Positions 17,661-25,067 of a stretch of DNA of 64,000 nucleotides are shown here, in pieces. A model generated the notes under the pieces. The model saw only the letters and a program-made list of their open reading frames with translations, was not told the origin of the DNA and did no database searches. Position 1 is the first letter of the stretch. Each line of letters starts with the position of its first letter. The position numbers and the translations under genes are program-made. The DNA is from Methanoregula sp. PtaU1.Bin051 (GTDB lineage Archaea; Halobacteriota; Methanomicrobia; Methanomicrobiales; Methanospirillaceae), in contig MVRE01000003.1 in assembly GCA_002067895.1 (NCBI GenBank), positions 1 to 64,000 on the forward strand. The letters run 5' to 3'.

Positions 17661-17992
17661 GCAGTGCTGCCGGTCTGACCGGCACTGCGATCTCGCGAAA
17701 GAAGATCCTGATTGTAGTGCGTTCTCATGATACTCTCAGGTATCCTAAGAAATGGGCTCGTCATACAGACGTTCGCCCGTCACTGGCATCAGATCCCACT
17801 CTGTCAGCCCGTTGTGACGAATCACAACTCCTTTCTCGGGTCATTCCCCACTATCGATATAGTTGGGACACACCAATCGGAGATCTCCAGCGGCAGACTT
17901 GGATGATTGTTCTTCCATACAGGTCTACCGCCAACAGGTACTAGGAATCCTGACCAGATTCCCGAACTTGCGAGCAGATCTCCCTATCGGTT
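17661..17992 (-). ncRNA. Candidate structured RNA or operon leader upstream of uL3
   Basis: About 330 nt on the minus strand can form a series of strong helices. P1 pairs 17976-17991 with 17872-17886 (14 bp plus a small bulge) and encloses a GGAATC/GATTCC hairpin (17944-17962) and a 9-bp stem (17923-17931 with 17890-17898). Downstream are hairpins at 17845-17868 (ATCG loop), 17811-17828 (GTTGTGA/TCACAAC with a TTCG tetraloop), 17754-17778 (GGGC/GCCC over CGTC/GACG), 17729-17744 (GATAC/GTATC), 17689-17707 and 17661-17688 (CCGG/CCGG inside GCAGTG/CACTGC). No ORF here has a recognisable protein. The predicted transcription start from the TATA box at 18013-18027 coincides with the first base of P1. 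It lacks SRP RNA and RNase P RNA signature motifs. It may be an independent RNA or the 5' leader of the uL3 operon. Confidence 0.6.
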
Positions 17993-18012
17993 CTTAAATA
18001 TTGCATAAAAAA

Positions 18013-18035
18013 GAATATAAATATATGCTCTCTGA
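18013..18035 (-). promoter_or_regulatory. TATA-box promoter for the candidate RNA / uL3 operon
   Basis: The minus strand carries CATATATTTATATTC (18027-18013) with a purine-rich AGAGAG just upstream, as in an archaeal BRE. A start 25-27 nt downstream would fall at about 17990-17994. The TATA core is nearly symmetric, so weak transcription in the plus direction is also possible, but no plus-strand gene follows. Confidence 0.6.
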
Positions 18036-18100
18036 AAAAAAGAGATTCGAGAATAAGTATTTACAAATTAATAGGATTTGTCCTTTCTAGCACCTTTTCA

Positions 18101-18505
18101 TCAACTGAAATATATCTCTCCTGTATTGGTGATATATACCTCAACGGGTTCACTCAGGCATCGGGCTTTGTAACTCTTGGGTCTCGAACTTCGCAGGTGG
18201 TTGATCAGTGAGATCGTATCATAATTTACTTTAATATTTATTTTTTCAGCTTCTGCGAAGATTATAGTTGGTATTTCAAAGAGATCTGTTCCCGGAGCAA
18301 GCGTACAAAGATGTGTCGAATCAAGGGTATAGAGAAATTCCAAGGTTTCTTTTGCTCTCCGGATATTTTCCATTGCAGATTTTTCAATAGTGCAGACATT
18401 CGCTTTTGAGGTTTCTATAATATCGGCAATCTGCTGTTGGGTAAGACCCTGTTTACGGTACCTCAGCACCTCCCTTTGCCGTTCCGTGAGCAGCCCATCT
18501 TTCAT
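18101..18505 (-). CDS. Tfx-family DNA-binding transcriptional regulator
   Basis: A 134-residue protein with an N-terminal helix-turn-helix: LTERQREVLRYRKQGLTQQQ then IADIIETSKANVCTIEKSA and MENIRRAKETL. This is the layout of Tfx, first described in a methanogen as a regulator of molybdenum formylmethanofuran dehydrogenase genes; the C-terminal domain is shared by the family. The frame stays open to 18574, but I prefer the ATG at 18505, because a TTTAAAT box about 35 bp upstream suggests a short-leader transcript starting there. It is divergent from mtd, so it is a candidate regulator of that gene; this is inference from position. Confidence 0.85.
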   Translation of the reverse strand: MKDGLLTERQREVLRYRKQGLTQQQIADIIETSKANVCTIEKSAMENIRRAKETLEFLYTLDSTHLCTLAPGTDLFEIPTIIFAEAEKINIKVNYDTISLINHLRSSRPKSYKARCLSEPVEVYITNTGEIYFS

Positions 18506-18649
18506 ATTAACTACTCGTATATCAGGATTTAAACACTTTTCGTTAACAGTTACATCATAAGCCCGAATTATCATTTTGGGTGGATCGTGACTGCATTCAA
18601 GCTTCCAAATTATTAACCGTTATACGTCGGAAAATGACAATTCACAACG

Positions 18650-18671
18650 TTTATATGACCACTGGGTCATA
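18650..18671 (+). promoter_or_regulatory. mtd promoter with overlapping 7-bp inverted repeat
   Basis: A TATA-like TTTATATG (18650-18657) lies about 50 bp upstream of the mtd ATG. Overlapping its downstream edge is a perfect inverted repeat, TATGACC (18654-18660), ACTG spacer, GGTCATA (18665-18671). A protein bound there would block the preinitiation complex. A GAGGTG ribosome-binding site follows at 18693-18698. Confidence 0.65.
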
Positions 18672-18704
18672 ATATCGTGTTACAACAAAAAAGAGGTGTA
18701 AAAG

Positions 18705-19544
18705 ATGGTTGTTAAAGTCGGAGTTGCCAAATTGGGCAATATTGCAAGCGGCGTTATGGCCGAGCTTCTTCTTGATGAGAGAGCAGACCGTGAGGACATG
18801 CAGACATTCATGGCCACCAGCGGAACAAAACTCCAGCCGGAAGATATTGACCGTGTCGTCTCCAACATGAAGGCATGGAAACCGGACTTCTGTATCGTTG
18901 TCTCCCCCAACGGCGTCCTACCCGGGCCGACCGGTGCACGAGAGCAGCTAGCAGCAGCCGGTATCCCGGTAATTGTAATTACCGATGATGTGACCACCAA
19001 GAAAGAGTGGGAGGGTATCAAGAACAGCAAGTTCGGCTACATCATCATGAAGGCCGACTCCATGATCGGTGCCCGCCGAGAGTTCCTCGATCCCGTAGAG
19101 ATGGCAGACTACAATGGCAACCTTGTGAAGGTGCTCGCACTTACCGGCGCATTCCGGAAACTGCAGGAAGCAGTCGACAAGGTCATCGACCAGGTCAAGG
19201 CCGGTAAGAAGGGCGATGCCCTCGAGCTCCCCAAGATCGTCATGACCACAGACAAGGCCGTCGAGGGTGAATTCACCAATCCCTACGCACTTGCAAAGGC
19301 TCGCGCTGCCTACGAGATCGCAATGGCCGTCGCAATGGTCAACGTCAAGGGCTGCTTCATGACAAAGGAATGGGAGAAATACATCCCGATTGTCGCCAGC
19401 GCCCACGAGATGATGAAGATCGCAGCTAAATTGTGCGACGAAGCCCGTGAGCTCCAGAAGGCTGGCGATGTTATCCTGCGCAAGGCCCACAAGAAGGACG
19501 GCGTGCAGGTAGCCAAGACCAAACTGGTTGCAAAATTCGATTAA
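18705..19544 (+). CDS. mtd: F420-dependent methylenetetrahydromethanopterin dehydrogenase
   Basis: The enzyme reduces methenyl-H4MPT to methylene-H4MPT with reduced F420, the fifth step in CO2 reduction to methane. The 279-residue sequence is characteristic: [20 protein letters not shown] at the start, [20 protein letters not shown], and [17 protein letters not shown] for the cofactor region. The gene has a strong ribosome-binding site (GAGGTG), a strong TATA box, and codon use skewed to C-ending codons, as expected for an abundant enzyme. A 12-T run follows the stop at once. Its divergent neighbour is a Tfx regulator and mer lies close by. Confidence 0.97.
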   Translation: MVVKVGVAKLGNIASGVMAELLLDERADREDMQTFMATSGTKLQPEDIDRVVSNMKAWKPDFCIVVSPNGVLPGPTGAREQLAAAGIPVIVITDDVTTKKEWEGIKNSKFGYIIMKADSMIGARREFLDPVEMADYNGNLVKVLALTGAFRKLQEAVDKVIDQVKAGKKGDALELPKIVMTTDKAVEGEFTNPYALAKARAAYEIAMAVAMVNVKGCFMTKEWEKYIPIVASAHEMMKIAAKLCDEARELQKAGDVILRKAHKKDGVQVAKTKLVAKFD

Positions 19545-19545
19545 A

Positions 19546-19560
19546 TTCTTTTTTTTTTTT
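19546..19560 (+). terminator. Poly-T terminator after mtd
   Basis: Two bases after the mtd stop codon an uninterrupted run of about twelve T residues (19549-19560) follows, a typical archaeal intrinsic termination signal. Confidence 0.8.
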
Positions 19561-19589
19561 CACTGCGTAATCTGGTAGGTCTGATTCCG

Positions 19590-20519
19590 TTACAGCCGGT
19601 TGCCCCGATAATAAGGACCCAGATCTTCCGGCAGCGTAAGAATGACCGGTTCAAGATGGAGCCTTTCCATGAATGCCGAGTCGCTGGTTGAATTCGGGTT
19701 GGGATTGATACGGGAGATAAAAGAGCAGAATGCTGAGTAATTCCGGTTATTCCGTTTTTTTTCAAAAAAGATCGACATATTAAACGAATATGTCCCGAGT
19801 TTCCGGTAGAACGATATCACCGACAGCAGGTCCCGTGCCAGCTGGTCGATATAGCTCCCAGCCTCTTCAATACCTGCCACAGGAAGAATACCCCGTACCT
19901 CACGTTCTCCTATGGGCACGGCATGGGCATGCCAGAAAATTTCGTCATTGAAAAGATACCTTTCCGAGTCTTGCTCCTGCTCCTGAATCGCCTGCCAGTA
20001 GGATTTTCCGTGTTTTCTCCTGTACTGCCTGCTGGCATCGATATACAGTTTCGCGAGCGGGGACGGCCTGCGATCCGAGAGTGCCTGCATATGAGGATGG
20101 ACAAGACTGGCCCCGGCGGATGGTAAAAAATTCCAATTGATACTGGCATAACCATCAAATCTCCGCAAGGTATCGAACTGTGCTGAAAGAGCATCAGCAA
20201 TCTGTTTACGGGAGAAACGGGTTGCGAGATGTTCCCGGGAGATGACGGTTACGGTATGCCATTCAGCAAAGGGGAACAGGTTCGGAAAAGTAACACTTTC
20301 TCCCCGGATTACCCGCTTGTTATCGGAAAAGACCGGGGTAACGGTTTCGACCTGATCGGGACAAAACGGGCAGTCCAGCGCAGCTGGGAGAGCTATTACA
20401 TCCTGATTAATGTGGCGTTTAACACGTTCAGGACTTATCTTGCAACGAAGTCCGGTATACAGTTCTGTTCGTTCCTGCAACACCCCATTAGTAACAGGAA
20501 TTTTTCGTACCGTAAACAT
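19590..20519 (-). CDS. GalT-like nucleotidyltransferase (HIT superfamily)
   Basis: A 309-residue protein related to galactose-1-phosphate uridylyltransferase. It carries a CPFCPDQVE zinc-type motif (about residue 50), FPNLFPFAEWHTVTVISREH, and the catalytic GASLVHPHMQALSD with the HxH-type active-site histidine (VHPHMQ). Family members transfer UMP or AMP between sugar phosphates and nucleotides through a histidine intermediate. The sugar cannot be told from the sequence. The start is uncertain: ATG at 20519 or 20525, or a TTG at 20537. It is convergent with mtd and follows mer on the same strand. Confidence 0.82.
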   Translation of the reverse strand: MFTVRKIPVTNGVLQERTELYTGLRCKISPERVKRHINQDVIALPAALDCPFCPDQVETVTPVFSDNKRVIRGESVTFPNLFPFAEWHTVTVISREHLATRFSRKQIADALSAQFDTLRRFDGYASINWNFLPSAGASLVHPHMQALSDRRPSPLAKLYIDASRQYRRKHGKSYWQAIQEQEQDSERYLFNDEIFWHAHAVPIGEREVRGILPVAGIEEAGSYIDQLARDLLSVISFYRKLGTYSFNMSIFFEKKRNNRNYSAFCSFISRINPNPNSTSDSAFMERLHLEPVILTLPEDLGPYYRGNRL

Positions 20520-20644
20520 ATCCATCCTGATGAACAATGAGAGAGATGGTATGATAGCACTTTTGCATATCCGGATGTTGTTCAGGATCAGAGTAAAAAA
20601 GAGAGAGTGAGTGAGATTCCAGTTATACAGGAACTGGGGCGCGC

Positions 20645-21631
20645 TCAGACAACGTACTTGCCGAGGAGGCGGATTGAGTTGGTCATGTCGGGACCGAGCG
20701 GTGAGCCGAAGATGATCTGGGTAACTCCTGCCTTTTTGAGCTCATCGCACTTCTGCTTGACCGTCTCCGGGGTTCCCGCGATTGTGAATGCGTCGATCTC
20801 CTTGTCTCCGACAAGTTCTCCGACAGTCTTGAAGTCGAACTTCCCGAGGGCTGCCTTGATCTTGTCAACATTGCCGAGGTCGAGGCCGTGGCGCTTGAGA
20901 AGGTCTGGCGGGGAGCCGGCTGCGATGAACGCGGCAACAATCTTTGCAGCATTGCGTGCCTTCTTGACATCCCGGTCGATCGACATAGCGGTGTAGGCCC
21001 CGACATCGAATCCCTTCTTGCCGACTTTATCGCAGGCGGCCTTGATGATCGGGATAGCGACTTGGAAGTCCTTGGGATTGGATGCATTGATGAGTGCACC
21101 GTCGCCGACCCTACCAGCGAGATCAAGAACCTTGGGGCCCTGAGCGCCGACGTAGACCTGAATGCCCTTCTTGCCCGGGAGATTGACACCGGTCAGCTTG
21201 GCACCCTGGTACTTGAAGAACTGCATGTCAGGGGTCTTGACTTCCTCACCGGCACAGAGTTTCCTGATGACAGTGATTGCTTCCTCGAGCCGGGCAACCG
21301 GCTTCTCTGCAGCGATAGAAAGCTTCGGGAGCGTAGAAAGATCGCCAGGTCCGATACCCAAGACTGCGCGCCCGTCTGAGATCTCGTTGAGCGTGCAGAT
21401 GAAGGAGGCCATAGCGGCCGGGGTGTCCGTGAATGAGTTCATGATACCCGGGCCCATCTTCAGGGTGGTTGTTGCCTGTGCAATTGCGGCGAGAGTCGGG
21501 TAGCAGTGGCGGTTGTTGTAGTGGTTTGTGATCCATGCAAAGTCAATGTCTTTGGATTCAGCAAGTTTACAGAAGTTGACAACCTGCTTCACATTGACAT
21601 TTCCAGGTACAAATTCAATTCCATATGACAA
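20645..21631 (-). CDS. mer: F420-dependent methylenetetrahydromethanopterin reductase
   Basis: The enzyme reduces methylene-H4MPT to methyl-H4MPT with F420H2, the step after Mtd. The 328-residue sequence has the luciferase-like TIM-barrel features of Mer: SYGIEFVPGNVNVKQVVNFC, FAWITNHYNNRHCYPTLAAI, KMGPGIMNSFTDTPAAMASF and VLGIGPGDLSTLPKL. The start codon is TTG at 21631: the well-placed GAGGTGA at 21639-21645 leads to it and no in-frame ATG lies nearby. Its TATA box is at 21668-21677. An insertion sequence has landed about 110 bp upstream. Confidence 0.96.
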   Translation of the reverse strand: MSYGIEFVPGNVNVKQVVNFCKLAESKDIDFAWITNHYNNRHCYPTLAAIAQATTTLKMGPGIMNSFTDTPAAMASFICTLNEISDGRAVLGIGPGDLSTLPKLSIAAEKPVARLEEAITVIRKLCAGEEVKTPDMQFFKYQGAKLTGVNLPGKKGIQVYVGAQGPKVLDLAGRVGDGALINASNPKDFQVAIPIIKAACDKVGKKGFDVGAYTAMSIDRDVKKARNAAKIVAAFIAAGSPPDLLKRHGLDLGNVDKIKAALGKFDFKTVGELVGDKEIDAFTIAGTPETVKQKCDELKKAGVTQIIFGSPLGPDMTNSIRLLGKYVV

Positions 21632-21667
21632 GGCTTGTTCACCTCATTGTGTATTACCGTATACGCC

Positions 21668-21740
21668 CTTAAATAAATTATCATTTAACGTTGAGCATCC
21701 CCGTCGTTCTTTTTACTCGGCAAATAAAAAGAATTTGCCG
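21668..21740 (-). promoter_or_regulatory. mer promoter and upstream 8-bp inverted repeat
   Basis: The minus strand shows TTTATTTAAG (21677-21668), giving a start near 21646 and a very short leader. Further upstream is a perfect inverted repeat, CGGCAAAT (21718-21725) and ATTTGCCG (21733-21740) around an A-rich spacer. Its distal arm overlaps the target duplication of the insertion sequence. Confidence 0.6.
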
Positions 21741-21743
21741 AAT
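21736..21743. repeat. Target-site duplication, left copy
   Basis: TGCCGAAT directly abuts the left end of the insertion sequence and is repeated exactly at 22744-22751. Confidence 0.92.
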
Positions 21744-21804
21744 GGCTCTGTAGAAACCCTTTTCCAAAATAGTTGTACCGAAGATCGAAAGATCTAAGAT
21801 ACAA

Positions 21805-21845
21805 TGCCTCCTAACCTTGTTATGCTACTAACATATCAGGAGGCA
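21805..21845 (+). promoter_or_regulatory. Hairpin sequestering the transposase Shine-Dalgarno (copy B)
   Basis: TGCCTCCT (21805-21812) is perfectly complementary to AGGAGGCA (21838-21845), which contains the ribosome-binding site for the GTG at 21851. An inner GTTA/TAAC pair extends the fold. Copy A keeps the structure with a different sequence. Confidence 0.65.
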
Positions 21846-21850
21846 AAATA

Positions 21851-22743
21851 GTGTCAGCAAACCGGTATATCAGGTTTGTTGAATTATCCTCCGGACTGAT
21901 CAGGGATTCCAGAGTTCCCCTCTATTCCTCAAAATATTCCAGAAAAACCTATACCCAACACCAGTTACTCATCCTCCTTCTCCTGAAAGAGTATCTTGCA
22001 ACAGACTATCGGGATACTGTTGAACTTATTGAGACCATGGATGTTCTCAAGGATAAGATCAACCTCGATGAAAGCCCTCATTTCACGACGATTCAAAAGT
22101 TCTGTCAACGGATCAAATCATTTACTTTCACCCGGTTACTGAACCGACTGATGAAAATGTTCTATGACTGGGGTGAGAAGATTCCCTGTACTGCTGTCGA
22201 TTCATTCGGGTTCACCAGCTCTTATGCCAGTCATTATTATTCCTGAAGAACCGGTAAGACCAGAAAACGGTTCCTGAAAACATCAATCTCTGTCGACACT
22301 GATCTACAGATCATCACCGGCCTGAAAATCTCCCGGCATCCGGTTCATGATATCCATCATGCCGAGAAACGCCTCAGACAATGTCATCGTACCAAACATT
22401 CTGATCTCTACGTCATGGACAAAGGATACGACTCCGAAAAAATTCATGAAGTAATCAATGATATCCTGAACTCGTCATTACTTATCCCTGTCAGAAACCG
22501 AAAACGGAAACGTATCTCCGGGTTTTACCAAAGACGGATTGCTCGTACGTTCGATGATGAAAAATATCATCAGAGAGACAAGGTCGAAACGGTATTCTCC
22601 GTCCTGAAAAGAAGATTCGGGTAGCACTCAAAGCCCGAAAATACCGACTCCAGGTCAAGGAGATCAAAATCAAGGTGATCCTCTACAATATCTCAAGAAA
22701 GATTTCTCTCTTGCTGCTACTTATTGAGGAATTCTACAGAGCC
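21851..22743 (+). pseudogene. IS5-family transposase, disrupted (copy B)
   Basis: Translation from GTG 21851 gives MSANRYIRFVELSSGLIRDS and stays open to HYYS at 22243, where a TGA interrupts the conserved HYYS-RTGKTRKRF segment. The same frame then resumes through MDKGYDSEKIHEVIND and VETVFSVLKRRFG to a TAG at 22622. Comparison with copy A shows a single missing base there; the shifted frame continues VALKARKYRLQVKEIKIKVI and stays open past the right end of the element. The DDE-type core (D in MDKGYD, E in the VETVFSVLK helix) is still recognisable. At least two lesions, so inactive. Confidence 0.88.
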
Positions 22744-22751
22744 TGCCGAAT
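22744..22751. repeat. Target-site duplication, right copy
   Basis: TGCCGAAT immediately follows the right terminal repeat of the insertion sequence and matches 21736-21743 exactly. Confidence 0.92.
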
Positions 22752-22892
22752 CGCAACCCTAATCCCTATGATATCCAGAAGTATCGATTTAGCTGGTTAT
22801 TATGACAAATCATATAAGATATTGAAGAAAGAAGACCCAATAGTATATCATAATGATCCGGGACTTTCCGGCATAACTAGATAGGATAGATA

Positions 22893-25058
22893 ATGAGGAT
22901 TCTTGCACTTGGGCTTGGCGGAGCAGGAGGCAGGATTGTTAACCAGCTCTATCAGGCTGACCGTCGCAGTAGTAAAGTGGCCTGCGTACAGGCCCTTGTT
23001 GTCGATGTTGATAGCGATTCAATCGCCAAGCTGAGCAGTCTTCCAGATAAATCGAAGATCTTTTTTCCATCCTTTGATCTTGCTCATAATGATGAGATGG
23101 ATTCAGAAAAGGCTGCAATGATCGAGATATCCGAAATCACTTCGAAGGTTCAAACAATGGCAGGGGGGGAGACCGATGCCATTTTTCTCTTTGTCGGCCT
23201 TGGCGGGACCATGGCAGATGCTGCACCCAATATCATTACTGCCCTTCGTGCATCAATGACGGAACCGATCTTTGCACTGGTGACTCTTCCGTGTTTATCA
23301 GAGGGTAAACGTATCTCAGCGAAAGCCGCTGACGATATCGAGATGATAGCCCCTCTTCTGGATGGCGTGATTATTTTTGACAACGAGACGTGGCATAAAA
23401 AAGTGAAAGTTTCTGAGAGGATCAGACCGTCGACCAATAAGGGAGTTGCATCATTATTCGGACTGACGAAGAAAAAAGAGCCGGAACTTTCACCTACGGA
23501 AAGGATGTACTTGCTCCTAAATGATGCAATCGTACGGAGGATTAGCCTTATCCTTCGTGCCGGGGAGTTCAGAGCTGATGGGGGACTGGATCTCGCTGAG
23601 GTCGTACTCGACTCAGGTGAAGTATTGAACACCATGCGAGGCATGGGTTTCATCACCATAGGGTATGCAGTTGAGCAATTGCCCACTCATCCGTTTGATT
23701 TCCTTGGACGCCTGCGCCCGTCAGGTTATTTGACCGATGAACATATGAAAAAAGCTTCGAGGATTATCGACCTAGCAAAACAGGCAATCTATCATGAAGT
23801 TTCAGCACCCTGTGATATCACAAGCGCACATAAAGCGCTTATCCTGATTGCGGGACCGTCCCACGAGCTCTCGATGAAGGGTTATATGACCGTGAGAAAG
23901 TGGATCGACAGGAGCATTGCCGGACTTGAGACACGGTCCGGCGACTATCCGGTCACGAGCACAAAATTTGTTGCTATTATCATTATGCTATCTGGCCTCG
24001 AAAATATCCCCCGTCTTCAGGAACTCAAGGAAATCCGGGCCCATCTCAGGGCTCATGTGGCTGAACCCGCTCGTATATCGGAAATATCGGATTATTCGGA
24101 TACAGCTCCTTCAAACGTCTCAGGAAAGATAATGAGGGATGAGATGATAACCCTGCCTTCAGAAAAAAAGAGACCGGTGTTTTCAGGCCAGCCGTCACTC
24201 CACCCCAGAACAAAGTATGATGATTCTATCTCGCCCTCTTCACGAGTTACATCAGCTAACCGCATTAAACACTCCCCGGCGATGCACGGTTCTGCAGGAG
24301 CTGAACAACCTGAAAAATCAACAATTACCAAAGGAGCCGGAGTTCAAGATTCGGGGATTAAAAAACACATTCACGGGAGATCAGCGATAACAGTTAAAGA
24401 AGGGAGAGACAGATTGCGGAAAGAACCCGCTGTCGTACCTGATACTGAGCGCCGTAGAATAGAACTCGAACTTCAGAAACAGCGGGAATTGGCAATTCAG
24501 GGAATCCGGGAACCTGATCGCCATGAAACGAGAGTCCAGAGGAGCGGGAGTGATTCTCCCAAGAAACAGGTTGGCGCCGAAATACCGATGGATGGAGCAG
24601 CAATACAAAAATCCCAGATAAAACAGGTTATCGTAAAAAAACAGATGGCAAAAAAAGTGATAATACATAAAAAAACAGGCCTCAAGGATGAAGACACCTC
24701 AATGGATACAATCCATGAAGGTTCACCGTTCCCACAAGAACCTGCTCCTCATGAGAGCGGATCCTCTGGTCAGACGGTACCTGAGCATGCAACTACCGAA
24801 CTTCTCGATACTTGGATCCGACAAGTAGCGGGTCAGAAGAAAAGATACCGTAATGAAGAGAGTGAGGCACTTCGAATAGGAAATACTCTTACGGTTGCAC
24901 GCGACGATGCGTTGTTACATACCGACCTAAAACGTGAAAAACCTGGAAAGGAGAATCATGACAGGATCGCTGACTCCTATACCCCCGCTCAGCCTCAACC
25001 GAACAGACTTTCTGAAAAAAAGCAGAGGAATACCCAAGATGAGGACGACCACCCATAA
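22893..25058 (+). CDS. Divergent FtsZ/tubulin-superfamily GTPase with long disordered C-terminal tail
   Basis: A 721-residue protein. Residues 1-400 look like the FtsZ/tubulin fold: MRILALGLGGAGGRIVNQLY at the nucleotide-binding start, FLFVGLGGTMADAAPNI in place of the GGGTGTG phosphate loop, LVTLPCLSEGKRISAKAADD matching the VTLPF-SEGKRR region of FtsZ, and GGLDLAEVVLDSGEVLNTMR at the position of the catalytic T7 loop (normally NxDxxD, here GxDxxE). Residues 400-721 are charged, rich in K, R, E, P and S, with no clear domain. It is not a standard FtsZ1, FtsZ2 or CetZ, since the signature glycine loop is degenerate. Role unknown; membrane remodelling or cytoskeleton is a family-level guess. 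A weak GGAT site precedes the ATG. The nearest upstream sequence is the insertion sequence. Confidence 0.8.
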   Translation: MRILALGLGGAGGRIVNQLYQADRRSSKVACVQALVVDVDSDSIAKLSSLPDKSKIFFPSFDLAHNDEMDSEKAAMIEISEITSKVQTMAGGETDAIFLFVGLGGTMADAAPNIITALRASMTEPIFALVTLPCLSEGKRISAKAADDIEMIAPLLDGVIIFDNETWHKKVKVSERIRPSTNKGVASLFGLTKKKEPELSPTERMYLLLNDAIVRRISLILRAGEFRADGGLDLAEVVLDSGEVLNTMRGMGFITIGYAVEQLPTHPFDFLGRLRPSGYLTDEHMKKASRIIDLAKQAIYHEVSAPCDITSAHKALILIAGPSHELSMKGYMTVRKWIDRSIAGLETRSGDYPVTSTKFVAIIIMLSGLENIPRLQELKEIRAHLRAHVAEPARISEISDYSDTAPSNVSGKIMRDEMITLPSEKKRPVFSGQPSLHPRTKYDDSISPSSRVTSANRIKHSPAMHGSAGAEQPEKSTITKGAGVQDSGIKKHIHGRSAITVKEGRDRLRKEPAVVPDTERRRIELELQKQRELAIQGIREPDRHETRVQRSGSDSPKKQVGAEIPMDGAAIQKSQIKQVIVKKQMAKKVIIHKKTGLKDEDTSMDTIHEGSPFPQEPAPHESGSSGQTVPEHATTELLDTWIRQVAGQKKRYRNEESEALRIGNTLTVARDDALLHTDLKREKPGKENHDRIADSYTPAQPQPNRLSEKKQRNTQDEDDHP

Positions 25059-25067
25059 CCGAATAAC

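Larger units (their letters stand above)
21744..22743 (+). mobile_element. Complete but inactive IS5-family (ISH1-like) element, copy B, 1000 bp
   Basis: Terminal inverted repeats GGCTCTGTAGAA (21744-21755) and TTCTACAGAGCC (22732-22743) bound exactly 1000 bp. The element is flanked by 8-bp direct repeats TGCCGAAT (21736-21743 and 22744-22751). The single transposase gene is disrupted by a stop codon and a one-base frameshift. The element separates mer from the FtsZ-like gene. The clean duplication shows simple transposition, while the decayed gene shows the copy is now immobile without help. Confidence 0.93.

Noticed and set aside
17717-17944. Plus-strand ORF of 75 codons in the same region
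   Set aside because: It runs against the strong hairpins and the minus-strand promoter, has no ribosome-binding site, and the composition is not protein-like.
17661-17945. Three short minus-strand ORFs linked by ATGA overlaps (about 25, 27 and 48 codons) in the region upstream of uL3
   Set aside because: They have no recognisable composition or family and lie in sequence that forms strong, closely spaced hairpins. The structured-RNA reading explains the region better; the overlaps are probably chance.
17661-17992. RNase P RNA or SRP RNA as the identity of the structured region
   Set aside because: It lacks the GAGGAAAGTCC-type core of RNase P RNA, and the SRP RNA with its helix 8 motif is at 54091-54403.
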